A DNA stretch of 64,000 bases from Agarilytica sp045430345 (GTDB lineage: Bacteria > Pseudomonadota > Gammaproteobacteria > Pseudomonadales > Cellvibrionaceae), in assembly GCA_045430345.1 (NCBI GenBank), contig JAILXT010000008.1:95092-159091 (forward strand). The letters are read 5' to 3'. Position 1 is the stretch's first letter. Each line of letters opens with the position of its first letter. Position numbers and translations under genes: made by a program. The notes beneath the pieces are model-generated. The model saw nothing but the letters and a program-made list of their open reading frames with translations. It was not told where the DNA came from and ran no database searches. This document shows, in pieces, positions 1-9,196 of this stretch.

Positions 1-658
1 GGGGGACGTTGAATATTAACTGCACCATATCATCTATCCCTTAAATCATTAGACTAAAGCATATTCTTTCATGCTGAGTGGAAATTGAATTTCTAAATTT
101 TAAACTGAGAATTTGTCGAAAATTAGCCCAGATTCAATCAGGCTAACATTTGGTTTTACGTCGTTACAACGCATCTATTCAATATCTGGAAATAATTGTA
201 GGCACGACAGACTTACCCCTATACTCCCTCATACATCTAATATCGCCGTACCACCTTAATGTCCGCTTAGGGAAAAGAAGACCATCCCCTCAATACCGAA
301 ACGTAATCCTAGAGTAATATAAATGCCTATTCTATTCGACATAAGAAAGTAGCTGAAACATGGCGCCGAATGGCACACGTAGACGTTAAATATATCTAAA
401 TTGGAAGTGTCCACTATGTCAAATATTACGGAATATTGGTCATCGGGTGTTGGTACGCCACATTAAGGTTTTTAACGTAATCTCTCATGGGCGAAAAATA
501 CCCTGCATTATTGTAGGCTGGCAAGTCGCCTCCTTATAACCGGTCGAGTTAACGTTTATATCAATTCAGCCTATTCTGCCTCAGCATATTTCAGCCAACT
601 CCAACCTACACAAACCAACACCAACCTATAACACCCCACTCCCCCCTTCTCGACGAGC
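1..658. other. Non-coding stretch at the window edge, nothing recognised
   Basis: No reading frame of convincing length, ribosome binding site or RNA gene was found on either strand. The stretch is AT-rich apart from a C-rich, G-poor segment around 595-650. It precedes the recombinase module, so it may be decayed island DNA or a boundary region. A short minus-strand frame around 430-535 was examined and not accepted. Confidence 0.5.
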
Positions 659-710
659 TTAGATTTTCTCTTCAACATTTACCCCATCAAAACCAACCCA
701 ATCCCATGAA

Positions 711-917
711 GTGATTATGAGCATATCCATTTCCCAAAAAGCCAAGCACCCCGATGCACTTACACCAAACGAACGCATACAGGAAGCTGCGGAGTTATTA
801 GCCCAAGCGATTGTACGCAACCAAGAACATCTCCCAGAGAGCCGTTTTCCACTGGACATTAACGCCAACCAGAGCGTTCATGCACAACACAATAAGGCAG
901 AGAACTGCCTCGACTAA
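711..917 (+). CDS. Small hypothetical protein at the head of the recombinase module
   Basis: About 66-68 residues, starting at GTG 711 or more likely ATG 717 (MSISIS...). It is soluble, with no signal peptide, membrane segment or recognised domain. The middle (ERIQEAAELLAQAIVR) is predicted to be helical. It lies 23 bases before the DUF2924 gene on the same strand, so it is probably cotranscribed with the recombinase module, where a short ORF in this position is common. No clear Shine-Dalgarno is visible, so the start is uncertain. I do not recognise a function. Confidence 0.5.
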   Translation: MIMSISISQKAKHPDALTPNERIQEAAELLAQAIVRNQEHLPESRFPLDINANQSVHAQHNKAENCLD

Positions 918-940
918 ACCGACTTCAGGAGATTGTATAT

Positions 941-1384
941 ATGCAATATGACGTGATTGCCCATGTAGCATCATTGGAAGATTTACCCAGCCAAGACCTC
1001 AAGAGTAAATGGACGCAACTGTATGGGGCACCACCGACAACTAATCGCCGAGCATATCTCATCACACGTATAGCCTATCGTATTCAGGAGCTTGCCTACG
1101 GCGGCCTTACTGAGGGAGCAAAGCAGGGTTTAGACAAGTTAATTGATGGCGAAATAAAAATTGATCGAAAAAGTAAACGCTTATGTATGCCTCCGGTAGG
1201 AACCAAGATTATTCGGGAATACAACGAAACAGAACATCAAGTAATGGTCACCCGATCAGGCTTTGAGTATCAGGGGCGTACATTTAAAAGCCTATCAGAG
1301 ATTGCGCGACTGATTACAGGAACACGCTGGAGCGGCCCCGTTTTTTTCGGGCTTAAAACCAAATCAACCAAGAAAATAATTTAA
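941..1384 (+). CDS. DUF2924 domain protein of a recombinase module
   Basis: 147 residues matching the DUF2924 family by the pattern LKSKWTQLYGAPPTTNRRAY near residue 20, a basic helical segment, and the C-terminal region with GTKIIREYNETEHQVMV and a Y(Q)GRTFKSLSEIAR motif followed by ITGTRWSGPVFFGL. Family members sit directly upstream of large serine recombinases in prophages and islands, mostly of alphaproteobacteria; the molecular role is not established, but DNA binding is plausible from the basic character. A good AGGAGA lies 8 bases before the ATG. The recombinase follows 18 bases downstream, so the two form one operon. Confidence 0.85.
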   Translation: MQYDVIAHVASLEDLPSQDLKSKWTQLYGAPPTTNRRAYLITRIAYRIQELAYGGLTEGAKQGLDKLIDGEIKIDRKSKRLCMPPVGTKIIREYNETEHQVMVTRSGFEYQGRTFKSLSEIARLITGTRWSGPVFFGLKTKSTKKII

Positions 1385-1402
1385 GGAAAGAGGTAAACCA
1401 TC

Positions 1403-2752
1403 GTGGATATCATCACTCCTAAACGCTGTGCCATTTACACGCGCAAATCATCCGAGGAAGGACTGGAGCAAAATTTTAATTCTCTCCACGCGCAAAGAGA
1501 GGCCGGAGAAGCCTATATTCGCTCGCAGGTACATGAAGGCTGGACAATACTATCAACATCCTATGACGACGGAGGATTTTCAGGAGGATCAACTGAGCGT
1601 CCCGGATTGCAAAAATTACTGAAGGACATCGAAGATAAAAAAATCGATGTCATTGTCGTCTATAAGGTTGACCGCTTAAGCCGATCGCTAAATGACTTTG
1701 CTCTGATGATGAACCTATTTGATAAAAATAGCGTGTCATTTGTCTCGGTTACACAAGCATTTAACACCACAAATTCTATGGGGCGTCTTACTCTAAATAT
1801 ATTACTTTCATTTGCGCAATTTGAACGCGAAGTTACGGGTGAACGCATTCGAGATAAAATTGGCGCGTCAAAGAAGAAAGGGATGTGGATGGGAGGACGC
1901 ATTCCCATTGGCTTTGAGGTGATAGATAAACAACTATTCCCTCACCCAGAAGAAGCGCAATTGGTTCATGACATTTTTTTTACCTTTGTAGAACTTGGGT
2001 CCGTCACACAACTTTGTAAAGAACTAAAAAGATTAGGCGCCGTCACTAAACGCCACAAGATAAAATCTGGCGCCTTTACCGGCGGCATACCTTTCAGTAA
2101 AACCAGTATTTATAAAATACTCAACAACCGCATCTATCTAGGCGAAATCGAATTTAAAGGAAAAATTTATGACGGGCAGCACGAAGCAATCATAGACCAA
2201 TCGACCTGGGATGCTGCTCACAAATTGCTTGCCAGAGATCCAGCCAAAAGTAGACCTCGATCCTGCTCTGCAACCCCTGCTCCACTTAGAGGCCTTCTGT
2301 TCGGCCCTGATAGCAAACTAATGACGCCGACACACACAAACCGCCGAGGCAAGCGTTACCGCTACTACATCACACACACTGCCCAAAAAATGGGTCATAC
2401 CCACTGCTCGGTTAGGATGCTGCCCGCTGGAGATATTGAAGGTATTGTATTTGATCAACTAAAAGTTTTATTCAGCCAACCACAAGTAATTATACAAACG
2501 CGGAAAATCGCTAAAACGGCGAATTCGACTATCTCAGAGAATGATGTTCGCAAAGGGCTGCAATCTATCGAAACCTTATGGGATTGTCTATATCACAACG
2601 AACAAGCGAGACTTTTGCAGCTTTTTATTCAGCGGATCGACGTCTCGGTAGAAGGCGTGTCCCTCATAATACGCACCAACGGTATCGATGATTTAATTCA
2701 TAGCATCAAGCAAGTACAGACCCCAAAGCAGGACGGCACGCATGCATACTGA
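1403..2752 (+). CDS. Large serine recombinase (resolvase/invertase family)
   Basis: 449 residues. The N-terminal resolvase domain (about 1-150) carries the catalytic YTRKSS motif with the nucleophile at Ser16, and the conserved VDRLSRSLND segment. A recombinase domain follows (about 160-270, starting at GRIPIGFEV), then a ribbon region (about 290-340) that lacks the usual zinc-binding cysteines, and a short C-terminal tail. Such enzymes cut and rejoin DNA through a phosphoserine link to integrate or excise mobile DNA. The start is GTG 1403 with a GAGGT Shine-Dalgarno. The 3' end overlaps the next gene, which suggests translational coupling. The protein appears full length, so the element may still be active. 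Confidence 0.92.
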   Translation: MDIITPKRCAIYTRKSSEEGLEQNFNSLHAQREAGEAYIRSQVHEGWTILSTSYDDGGFSGGSTERPGLQKLLKDIEDKKIDVIVVYKVDRLSRSLNDFALMMNLFDKNSVSFVSVTQAFNTTNSMGRLTLNILLSFAQFEREVTGERIRDKIGASKKKGMWMGGRIPIGFEVIDKQLFPHPEEAQLVHDIFFTFVELGSVTQLCKELKRLGAVTKRHKIKSGAFTGGIPFSKTSIYKILNNRIYLGEIEFKGKIYDGQHEAIIDQSTWDAAHKLLARDPAKSRPRSCSATPAPLRGLLFGPDSKLMTPTHTNRRGKRYRYYITHTAQKMGHTHCSVRMLPAGDIEGIVFDQLKVLFSQPQVIIQTRKIAKTANSTISENDVRKGLQSIETLWDCLYHNEQARLLQLFIQRIDVSVEGVSLIIRTNGIDDLIHSIKQVQTPKQDGTHAY

Positions 2753-3161
2753 AGTTACCATCAATGACGATAAATCGCTGATCACGGTTTTTATTCCGGT
2801 AAGATTAAAACGGCATGCCGGTCGTAAAACGTTAATATCGCCACAAGGCCAAGCGATCAATCCTGACCGTGATCAACAACAAGATAGGACACTCCTAAAA
2901 AATCTCGTGGACGCCCACCGCTGGCAACGTCTACTAAATTCGGGGAAATACACTACGATAAGCGACCTCTGTCGAGGAGAAGGGATATCTCCTGGCAATA
3001 TTTCCACGGTTATTCGTATGGTAACGTTAGCACCAGATATTCAAGAAGCAATATTGAATTCTCAACATCCAAACCACTTAACGCGCGCTGATTTTGTGAG
3101 GGCGTTTCCAGTCGATTGGATAGAACAAAGGAAGTATTTTGGCTTTTCTGCTCAGGCTTGA
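2742..3161 (+). CDS. HTH-type recombinase partner protein
   Basis: 139 residues, overlapping the recombinase stop by 11 bases. The N-terminal third contains basic residues (RLKRHAGRKTL). The middle and C-terminal part fit a helix-turn-helix: LVDAHRWQRLLNSGKYTTIS, then LCRGEGISPGNISTVIRM and a closing FPVDWIEQR. I recall this arrangement from proteins encoded immediately after DUF2924-linked serine recombinases; the function is unproved but may be a DNA-binding accessory or directionality factor. It has no transmembrane or signal sequence. A strong hairpin follows the stop. Confidence 0.75.
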   Translation: MHTEVTINDDKSLITVFIPVRLKRHAGRKTLISPQGQAINPDRDQQQDRTLLKNLVDAHRWQRLLNSGKYTTISDLCRGEGISPGNISTVIRMVTLAPDIQEAILNSQHPNHLTRADFVRAFPVDWIEQRKYFGFSAQA

Positions 3162-3170
3162 GCCTATAAG

Positions 3171-3196
3171 CTCCCGGCTTCGCCGGGAGTAATTTA
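3171..3196. terminator. Strong hairpin between converging genes
   Basis: CTCCCGGC, a TTCG tetraloop and GCCGGGAG form an almost perfect stem, followed by TAATTT on the plus strand. It separates the plus-strand recombinase module from the converging minus-strand operon. The T-run is short, so termination efficiency is uncertain. Confidence 0.65.
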
Positions 3197-3205
3197 ACTG
3201 AGAAA

Positions 3206-3439
3206 TTATTCGTCGTTATTTTTAACAACTTTTAATTGCGGCTTATCCTCACCGAAATCATCTTCAAATTCTTCCTCTATGCGCTCTTTAATTTTTTCAG
3301 GGTCACCGGCCAAAAATCCCTCTGGTTCATTTTCATCAATAGGTGGCACCGGATATTTTTCACGATGCTTGCGACTAAATTCTTTTAACCGCTTTTTAAC
3401 CTCTGCTTCCGTAGGCTCAGGGACGTACTTCTTAGTCAT
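3206..3439 (-). CDS. Small acidic hypothetical protein, third gene of the cargo operon
   Basis: 77 residues from ATG 3439 (MTKKYVPEPTEAEVKK). A longer in-frame start at 3484 would run through the preceding small gene and is less likely. The protein is highly charged, with a basic N-terminal helix (KKRLKEFSRKHREKYP) and an acidic C-terminal half (KERIEEEFEDDFGED). There is no membrane segment or known domain. Its ATG overlaps the stop of the 47-residue gene by 8 bases, which indicates translational coupling. Function is unknown; a small acidic partner of the GNAT-like protein is one possibility. Confidence 0.6.
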   Translation of the reverse strand: MTKKYVPEPTEAEVKKRLKEFSRKHREKYPVPPIDENEPEGFLAGDPEKIKERIEEEFEDDFGEDKPQLKVVKNNDE

Positions 3440-3575
3440 CTCTGAAGCCCCTATCAGTCTTGTTAATCCTGCCCGATGGACCACTTCCCGTAATAGAAGG
3501 CTTTTGCTGCTTAACTTTCTTCAGATAATCTGCCAAGCGTTTTTTAGATGTTTCTTTTGATATACGTGGTTTCAT
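3432..3575 (-). CDS. Tiny basic hypothetical protein, second gene of the cargo operon
   Basis: 47 residues, found by reading the minus strand: MKPRISKETSKKRLADYLKK and onward to ...GFRDD. It is strongly basic. The start ATG 3575 has a GAGG Shine-Dalgarno that overlaps the stop of the upstream GNAT-like gene. The stop overlaps the start of the next gene by 8 bases. The tight packing and ribosome binding site support it as a real gene despite its size. The role is unknown; the charge suggests binding to nucleic acid or to the acidic downstream product. Confidence 0.55.
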   Translation of the reverse strand: MKPRISKETSKKRLADYLKKVKQQKPSITGSGPSGRINKTDRGFRDD

Positions 3576-3582
3576 CTTCGCC

Positions 3583-4122
3583 TCATTTCAATAGCTTCGA
3601 CATGTATTGCCCGGTTTGTTTGTTACCGGATTTCAGGGTGTAGCCATAAGAACGATAGGATGCAATAGCCCCAGGCACAGGATCAATAATCAGGCTTTCT
3701 TCCGCACCGACAGCATAACCAAATGCCTCAATAGCCGTTAAGCCGATATAAGCTATTTGACCTTTAAGGGGGTGGCTTTTCTCCGCTGAACCTTCAATGA
3801 TCTCTAGCCTGACTTTTACATTACGTAAAGATAGACGCCCCAAGGCTAAGCCACACAGTTTCGAGCCATTCCAAATGGCCACATCAAAATATTTTTTGTG
3901 TCGTGCTTTAAAATATTCTGCCCAACTTCCCCAATCCCATCCGCCGTTGGGTGGCGTACGATCTCGATCAGGCCAGCTTCCAAGAGCACTAAGCGCCGCA
4001 CTGTTAATCGGGGTTAATTTTAAGGCTGGCATACTAACAATGATGGGAACTTCCTGATAAACCTGACTTTTGACATCGGCATATTTTGACCTGAATTCCT
4101 CTAGGCTCATTTGTTCGATCAT
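3583..4122 (-). CDS. GNAT-like acetyltransferase-fold protein, first gene of the cargo operon
   Basis: 179 residues. The central part reads like an acetyltransferase core: FDVAIWNGSKLCGLALGRLS (about 77-96) fits strands beta2-beta3, VRLEIIEGS fits the next strand, and the end (AIEAFGYAVGAEESLIIDPV, then YRSYGYTL) fits the C-terminal strand and Y-x-x-x-G-[FY] closure of GNAT proteins. A clear acetyl-CoA loop (Q/R-x-x-G-x-G/A) is not visible, so activity is unproved. It is followed closely by two tiny genes. Start ATG 4122 is chosen, with AAGGAG 13 bases upstream; an internal ATG at residue 5 is possible. Its place in an island could make it a toxin, modification or defence function, which is only inference. 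Confidence 0.55.
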   Translation of the reverse strand: MIEQMSLEEFRSKYADVKSQVYQEVPIIVSMPALKLTPINSAALSALGSWPDRDRTPPNGGWDWGSWAEYFKARHKKYFDVAIWNGSKLCGLALGRLSLRNVKVRLEIIEGSAEKSHPLKGQIAYIGLTAIEAFGYAVGAEESLIIDPVPGAIASYRSYGYTLKSGNKQTGQYMSKLLK

Positions 4123-4552
4123 AGCTTCCGTTTAACTCCTTAATCATTTTGAACATCACTGGTTTTATCTGGATATCCTACGTGAGTACTTTTTACAAAT
4201 CCGTGTTCTATTTCGCCTACTCACCTTTTTAAGTTGCAGTGGTTTTTATCGTTAACAATAAAAGTAAATAAAATTTTGTTCTGATACGATGCTTCATCAT
4301 ACGGTTTTTCTCTATCTCTGGGAGGTTTAAACACGTTCGAAACATTTTTTTACAGCCACTGTAACCCTTTGTTTTTATTAAGCTTTTAGCTTGTATCGTC
4401 AGACACCCTCAATACAAAGGTTTTAGGGAAAAACGGAGAGCAGAGAGAAAAACGGCTATTTTTTAGACAAAAAGGGGTGTTTTTAGACGACAGCCAAAAA
4501 TAGCCAGAGAACTCTAAATTTCCGCTAGGCCCCGCCGTTACTGGGGCGTAGA
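4123..4552. other. Intergenic boundary region with direct and inverted repeats
   Basis: No gene was seen. GGCTATTTTT at 4454-4463 is inverted as AAAAATAGCC at 4496-4505, and TTTTTAGAC occurs twice between them (about 4460-4468 and 4480-4488). A second stem-like pair, GCCCC at 4529-4533 and GGGGC at 4543-4547, follows. The region lies between the mobile cargo and tRNA-Ser and could hold the recombination site of the island. Confidence 0.4.
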
Positions 4553-4583
4553 CGAAAAAAAAGCGCCTAGCGAGTAGGCGCTT
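4553..4583 (-). terminator. Rho-independent terminator of tRNA-Ser
   Basis: A perfect 9-bp stem, AAGCGCCTA with TAGGCGCTT around a 5-base loop, is followed on the minus strand by a run of eight T. It lies 13 bases after the CCA end of the tRNA. Confidence 0.9.
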
Positions 4584-4593
4584 CTTATAGTGT

Positions 4594-4685
<92 letters not shown>

Positions 4686-4802
4686 GAAAATCTTCGGCCC
4701 GGATAGGGCCGATTTAGGGGCGGCATAATAGCAATAAACGTATCATTTTCAAATAGAAAATGACGGGATTACGCCGTAAGTTGAATTCCCCCTAAATAGC
4801 GA

Positions 4803-5000
4803 TCAACTATTCCCTTCTTGGGATGCTTGCTCCTGTTTTTCACGCTGAATTCGCTGATAAATTTCTTCACGATGGACAGCAATTTCTTTGGGGGCGTTTA
4901 CACCGATACGCACTTGGTTACCTTTTACACCGAGTACAGTCACCGTTACATCATCGCCGACCATAAGTGTTTCGCCGATACGGCGGGTCAAAATTAGCAT
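4803..5000 (-). CDS. csrA: Carbon storage regulator CsrA (RsmA)
   Basis: 65 residues, usual length. It begins MLILTRRIGETLMVGDDV and contains the VRIGVNAPKEIAVHREEIY segment with the RNA-contacting arginine of the last strand and the basic HREE helix start. CsrA dimers bind GGA motifs in mRNA leaders and repress or stabilise messages for biofilm, motility and carbon storage. AAGGAG lies 8 bases before the ATG. It follows lysC by about 200 bases and precedes tRNA-Ser, the typical order. It may influence the adhesin genes nearby, but no target site was traced. Confidence 0.97.
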   Translation of the reverse strand: MLILTRRIGETLMVGDDVTVTVLGVKGNQVRIGVNAPKEIAVHREEIYQRIQREKQEQASQEGNS

Positions 5001-5200
5001 TTTTGTATCTCCTTACTTCTTCCTGTGAGTACAGTGACTTCTATTTATCTAGTTATATGTCTTGCTCTATACGGTTCAGCTATCACTGTGGGTCTATGAA
5101 ACTCTTATTTTTTGTCTGAGTTTTTGATATACCAGCTAAACCTCCTTAAGTTGGCATGCAAAGCCTTATAACGCCAGCTTTGCGCTTTCCTTAACGGACA

Positions 5201-6436
5201 TTAAGACTCTTGATCGTTTTTATCAAGTCCAAATGCCGTATGAAGGGCTCTTACTGCAAGCTCTAAATACTTTTCATCAATGATTACCGAGATTTTGATC
5301 TCTGAAGTGGTGATCATTTGAATATTGATACCTTCGTCTGCAAGCGTCTTAAACATGGTAGACGCGACACCTGCGTGCGACCGCATGCCAACACCAACGA
5401 TGGACACTTTCGCAGTCTTATCGTCTGAGAGGACTTCTCGAGCACCGAGCTCCTCAGAAACAGCGGTTAGGATCTCTTTCGCGCGCTTGAGATCATTTCT
5501 GTGTACAGTAAACGTCAAATCGTTGCTCTGGTTCGCAGCGACGTTCTGAACGATCACATCGATTTCGATGTTGGCGTCGCCAATAGCCGAGAGCACTTTT
5601 GAGGCAACACCCGGCGAATCGGGCACGCCAAGTATCGAGAGTTTTGCTTCATCACGGTTAAACGCGATACCGGAAACAAGAGGCTGTTCCATATCTGAGT
5701 ATTCCTCATCGAGGGTAATCAAGGTCCCCGGACCTTCTTTGAAAGTAGACATCACGCGTAGAGGGACGTTGTACTTGCCCGCAAACTCTACGGCGCGTAT
5801 TTGTAGAACTTTAGAGCCAAGGCTGGCCATTTCGAGCATTTCTTCAAACGTTACCTGCTCTAGACGCTGCGCCTGCTCAGCAACACGAGGATCGGTAGTA
5901 TAAACGCCGTCCACGTCGGTATAAATTTGGCATTCGTCGGCTTCAAGTGCTGCCGCCAAAGCAACCCCCGTCGTATCTGAGCCACCACGACCTAGCGTTG
6001 TGATATTACCGCTCTCATCAACGCCCTGGAAACCCGCCACAACGACAACACGACCGGCACTCAGGTCGGCTTGCATGCTTGCTTTGTCGATATCTTGAAT
6101 ACGCGCTTTTGTATGAGAGCTGTCGGTCAAAATTTTCACTTGGCCGCCCGTATATGAGCGTGCTTCACAGCCTAAGCCCTTTAGCGCCATACACAGCAGT
6201 GCGATAGTGACCTGCTCACCAGTGGAGACAAGTACGTCCATCTCGCGAGGGTCGGGCTCTGTTTGCATTTCACTCGCAAGGCCCAACAATCTGTTAGTTT
6301 CCCCGCTCATAGCAGACACGACAACCACAATGCTATGCCCTTGATTGCGAAAGCCCGCAATCTTTTGAGCAACAGCTTTTATACGGTCTGTGTCCCCAAC
6401 TGAGGTCCCGCCGAATTTTTGAACAAACAAACTCAT
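5201..6436 (-). CDS. lysC: Aspartate kinase
   Basis: 411 residues, the length of the monofunctional aspartokinase of pseudomonads. The N-terminal amino-acid kinase domain begins VQKFGGTSVG and includes the GRGGSDTTGVALAAAL and YTDVDGVYTTDPR motifs. Two ACT domains follow (about 265-405), with SILGVPDSPGVASKVL and VSIVGVGMRSHAGVAST as the effector-binding segments. It phosphorylates L-aspartate, the first step to lysine, threonine, methionine and diaminopimelate, and is probably inhibited by lysine and threonine as in the family. It lies between alaS and csrA. Confidence 0.96.
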   Translation of the reverse strand: MSLFVQKFGGTSVGDTDRIKAVAQKIAGFRNQGHSIVVVVSAMSGETNRLLGLASEMQTEPDPREMDVLVSTGEQVTIALLCMALKGLGCEARSYTGGQVKILTDSSHTKARIQDIDKASMQADLSAGRVVVVAGFQGVDESGNITTLGRGGSDTTGVALAAALEADECQIYTDVDGVYTTDPRVAEQAQRLEQVTFEEMLEMASLGSKVLQIRAVEFAGKYNVPLRVMSTFKEGPGTLITLDEEYSDMEQPLVSGIAFNRDEAKLSILGVPDSPGVASKVLSAIGDANIEIDVIVQNVAANQSNDLTFTVHRNDLKRAKEILTAVSEELGAREVLSDDKTAKVSIVGVGMRSHAGVASTMFKTLADEGINIQMITTSEIKISVIIDEKYLELAVRALHTAFGLDKNDQES

Positions 6437-6550
6437 GAGTTGAAATTACCGAAAATTTTACTTTTTACGACCGTAAAAAAGGGTCGCAATTAAACACCAA
6501 AACTAACAAAATGTTAATAAAAACAATGTATTAATTAAGACGATTGAGAT

Positions 6551-9145
6551 CTAGGTTTGCATGCTTTCCTTGATCCAAGGAATAACAGACGCCATTGCAG
6601 CTGGCAGTGCGTCAACATCTGTACCCCCACCTTGGGCCATATCTGGACGACCGCCGCCCTTGCCGCCGATCTGCAGCGCAACATGCTTCACGATATCGCC
6701 CGCTTTCACTTGCTTGGTCGCATCTTTACTAACACCTGCCACTAGGGATACTTTACCTTCTGAGGCGGTCGCTAAAACGACGGCTGACGTTCCCAGTTTG
6801 TTTTTTAGCTGGTCTGCGGTATCTCGCAGAGACTTAGCGTCTGCACCTTCTAGCACCTTAGCTAGCACCTTAATACCCGAGATTTCTTCTGCTTCGTTTA
6901 GCCATGTATCTGCTGAGGAGGCCGCGAGCTTTGCTTTCGCCTGCCCAAGCCGTTTCTCAAGTTGTTTATTTTGGCTAAGTAGCTGCTCCAACTTCTCCAA
7001 TGCTGAGGAAGGTGAAGATTTGAGTGATTTAGCCACTTTTGCCAGTTTCAGCTCCGATTGCTCATAGCTGTGTAAGGCTCTTTCACCGGTAACCGCCTCT
7101 ATTCGACGAACCCCTGCAGCTATCCCAGATTCTGAGGTGATTTTCATCACGCCTATATCGCCGGTGCGCTCGACGTGAGTGCCACCACATAATTCCACGG
7201 AAAAACCATCCCCCATCGAAAGCACACGGACTTCATCCCCATACTTTTCACCAAAAAGCATCATCGCGCCTTTTTCCTTTGCCATATCCATATCGCATAC
7301 ATCGGTAGTTACTGTGGTATTTGATCGGATTTGCGCATTAACAATGCTTGAGATCGCTTGAAGCTGTTCTGGTGTGACAGCCTCAAAATGCGCAAAATCA
7401 AAACGGAGTTTTTCTGAATCGACCAGTGAACCTTTCTGGGTCACATGTTCACCGAGTACGCTTCGGAGCGCAGCATGAAGTAAATGCGTAGCCGAGTGAT
7501 TTAACGCTGTTGCCTGACGCACCGTTGAATCTACGATCGCGTCAACATTTTCGCCCTTCGTAAATTTACCGCTTAAGACTACCCCAATATGAAGGTGGTT
7601 ATCGCCGCTCTTCTGACAATCACGCACTTCGAACTTAGCGTCGCCGAGCGTAATATAACCGCTGTCGCCCACTTGGCCACCAGACTCCCCATAGAAGGGG
7701 CTACGATCCAACACGAGTACACCCTCGTCACCTTCGGATAAAACGTTTGCTTCATCAGTACCGAGGAATAAATGTGTAATGGCGCCGTTTTGTTTTAGAT
7801 CTGAATAGCCAAGGAATTCTGTTTTGCCCTCAATGGAAATTCGGTCGGTATAATCTACTTCGAAAGTATCCGCACCACTAGTGGCCTCGGCTTTCATTAA
7901 TGTTTTATAGCCCTCCATATCGGTAAGCAGATCACGTTCACGCGCAATATCTGCCGTTAAATCAGCAGGAAACCCATACGTGCCGTGTAACAAGAAAATC
8001 GTTTCACCGGAAATTGTGTTGCCGCTTAATTCCGAGACATGTTTTTCAAAAATAGCCATACCCTTACTTAGAGTTCTGGCAAATTGCTCTTCTTCGCGCA
8101 GTAATACTTTTTCAATGAGCGTTTGTTTTTCTTTAAGCTCTGGGTAGGCATCCCCCATTTCCTGAACAAGCGCTGCCACTAACTTAGAAAAGAATGGTTC
8201 TTCAACACCCAATTTATATCCATGGCGTACTGCACGGCGAATAATACGACGAAGCACATACCCTTGCTTTTCATTGGACGGTGTAACGCCATCCGATACC
8301 AAAAATGCACATGAACGAATATGATCAGCGATAACACGCAATGACTTATCCGTTAGATCTTTCGCGCCAGTGACTCGGACTGTTGCATCGAGTAAGGCCT
8401 GAAACAAATCGATTTCGTAATTACTGTGAACGTTTTGCATAACCGCTGCTATACGTTCTAGCCCCATCCCTGTATCAACAGAAGGTTTAGGGAGAGGCAC
8501 TAAAGAACCATCGGTTTGACGCTCGTATTGCATAAATACGAGATTCCAGATTTCGATGTAGCGATCTAAATCATCGTCTTCGCTGCCAGGAGGCCCACCT
8601 GGAATTCCTTCACCGTGATCATAAAATATTTCTGAACTGGGACCGCATGGGCCGGTATCGCCCATCTGCCAAAAGTTATCTTCATCCAGTCGAGAGAAAC
8701 GTTCTGGATTAACCCCCACTTCTTTCTTCCAAATATCGGCGGCTTCATCATCGCTAATATGGACGGTCACCCACAACTTTTCTTCTGGAATATTTAAGAC
8801 TTTGGTTAAAAACTCCCAACCAAAAAAGATGGCATCGCGTTTGAAATAGTCACCGAAACTAAAATTCCCCAACATTTCAAAAAACGTATGATGACGCGCA
8901 GTGTAGCCCACATTTTCTAAGTCGTTATGTTTACCACCCGCACGAACACAGCGCTGTGAGCTCGTAGCGCGTGTATAACCACGCTTATCTTGGCCGAGAA
9001 ATGCATCCTTAAATTGCACCATACCCGCATTGGTAAACAATAGGGTGGGATCGTTGCCAGGAACAAGGGAGCTACTGGGCACAATGGTATGGCCCTTTTC
9101 TTCGAAATATTTCAAAAATGCGTGTCGAATAGCCGCACACTTCAT
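6551..9145 (-). CDS. alaS: Alanyl-tRNA synthetase
   Basis: 864 residues, close to the usual 870-880. The class II catalytic domain occupies about 1-450 and begins with AIRHAFLKYFEEKGHTIVPS, with FTNAGMVQFKD and WNLVFMQYER. The editing domain carries HSATHLLHAALR and CGGTHVERTGDIG, the zinc-binding His and Cys residues. The C-Ala oligomerisation domain ends with GGKGGGRPDMAQGGG. It charges tRNA-Ala and clears mischarged serine. It starts 51 bases after the HinT gene and is followed by lysC. Confidence 0.98.
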   Translation of the reverse strand: MKCAAIRHAFLKYFEEKGHTIVPSSSLVPGNDPTLLFTNAGMVQFKDAFLGQDKRGYTRATSSQRCVRAGGKHNDLENVGYTARHHTFFEMLGNFSFGDYFKRDAIFFGWEFLTKVLNIPEEKLWVTVHISDDEAADIWKKEVGVNPERFSRLDEDNFWQMGDTGPCGPSSEIFYDHGEGIPGGPPGSEDDDLDRYIEIWNLVFMQYERQTDGSLVPLPKPSVDTGMGLERIAAVMQNVHSNYEIDLFQALLDATVRVTGAKDLTDKSLRVIADHIRSCAFLVSDGVTPSNEKQGYVLRRIIRRAVRHGYKLGVEEPFFSKLVAALVQEMGDAYPELKEKQTLIEKVLLREEEQFARTLSKGMAIFEKHVSELSGNTISGETIFLLHGTYGFPADLTADIARERDLLTDMEGYKTLMKAEATSGADTFEVDYTDRISIEGKTEFLGYSDLKQNGAITHLFLGTDEANVLSEGDEGVLVLDRSPFYGESGGQVGDSGYITLGDAKFEVRDCQKSGDNHLHIGVVLSGKFTKGENVDAIVDSTVRQATALNHSATHLLHAALRSVLGEHVTQKGSLVDSEKLRFDFAHFEAVTPEQLQAISSIVNAQIRSNTTVTTDVCDMDMAKEKGAMMLFGEKYGDEVRVLSMGDGFSVELCGGTHVERTGDIGVMKITSESGIAAGVRRIEAVTGERALHSYEQSELKLAKVAKSLKSSPSSALEKLEQLLSQNKQLEKRLGQAKAKLAASSADTWLNEAEEISGIKVLAKVLEGADAKSLRDTADQLKNKLGTSAVVLATASEGKVSLVAGVSKDATKQVKAGDIVKHVALQIGGKGGGRPDMAQGGGTDVDALPAAMASVIPWIKESMQT

Positions 9146-9196
9146 AACGTTTTTCCGTATTCTATAAGTTGGGTAGAGGAGGTAGAAATGGGAGCG

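Noticed and set aside
430..535. Minus-strand frame ending in YNNAGYFSPMRDYVKN-like residues, weakly reminiscent of a transposase C terminus
   Set aside because: About 30 codons, with a stop just upstream and no extension or second motif. The resemblance is too weak to call an insertion-sequence remnant.
6561..7067. 168-residue plus-strand frame within alaS
   Set aside because: It is antisense to alaS, with Ser/Ala-rich shadow composition and no start signals.
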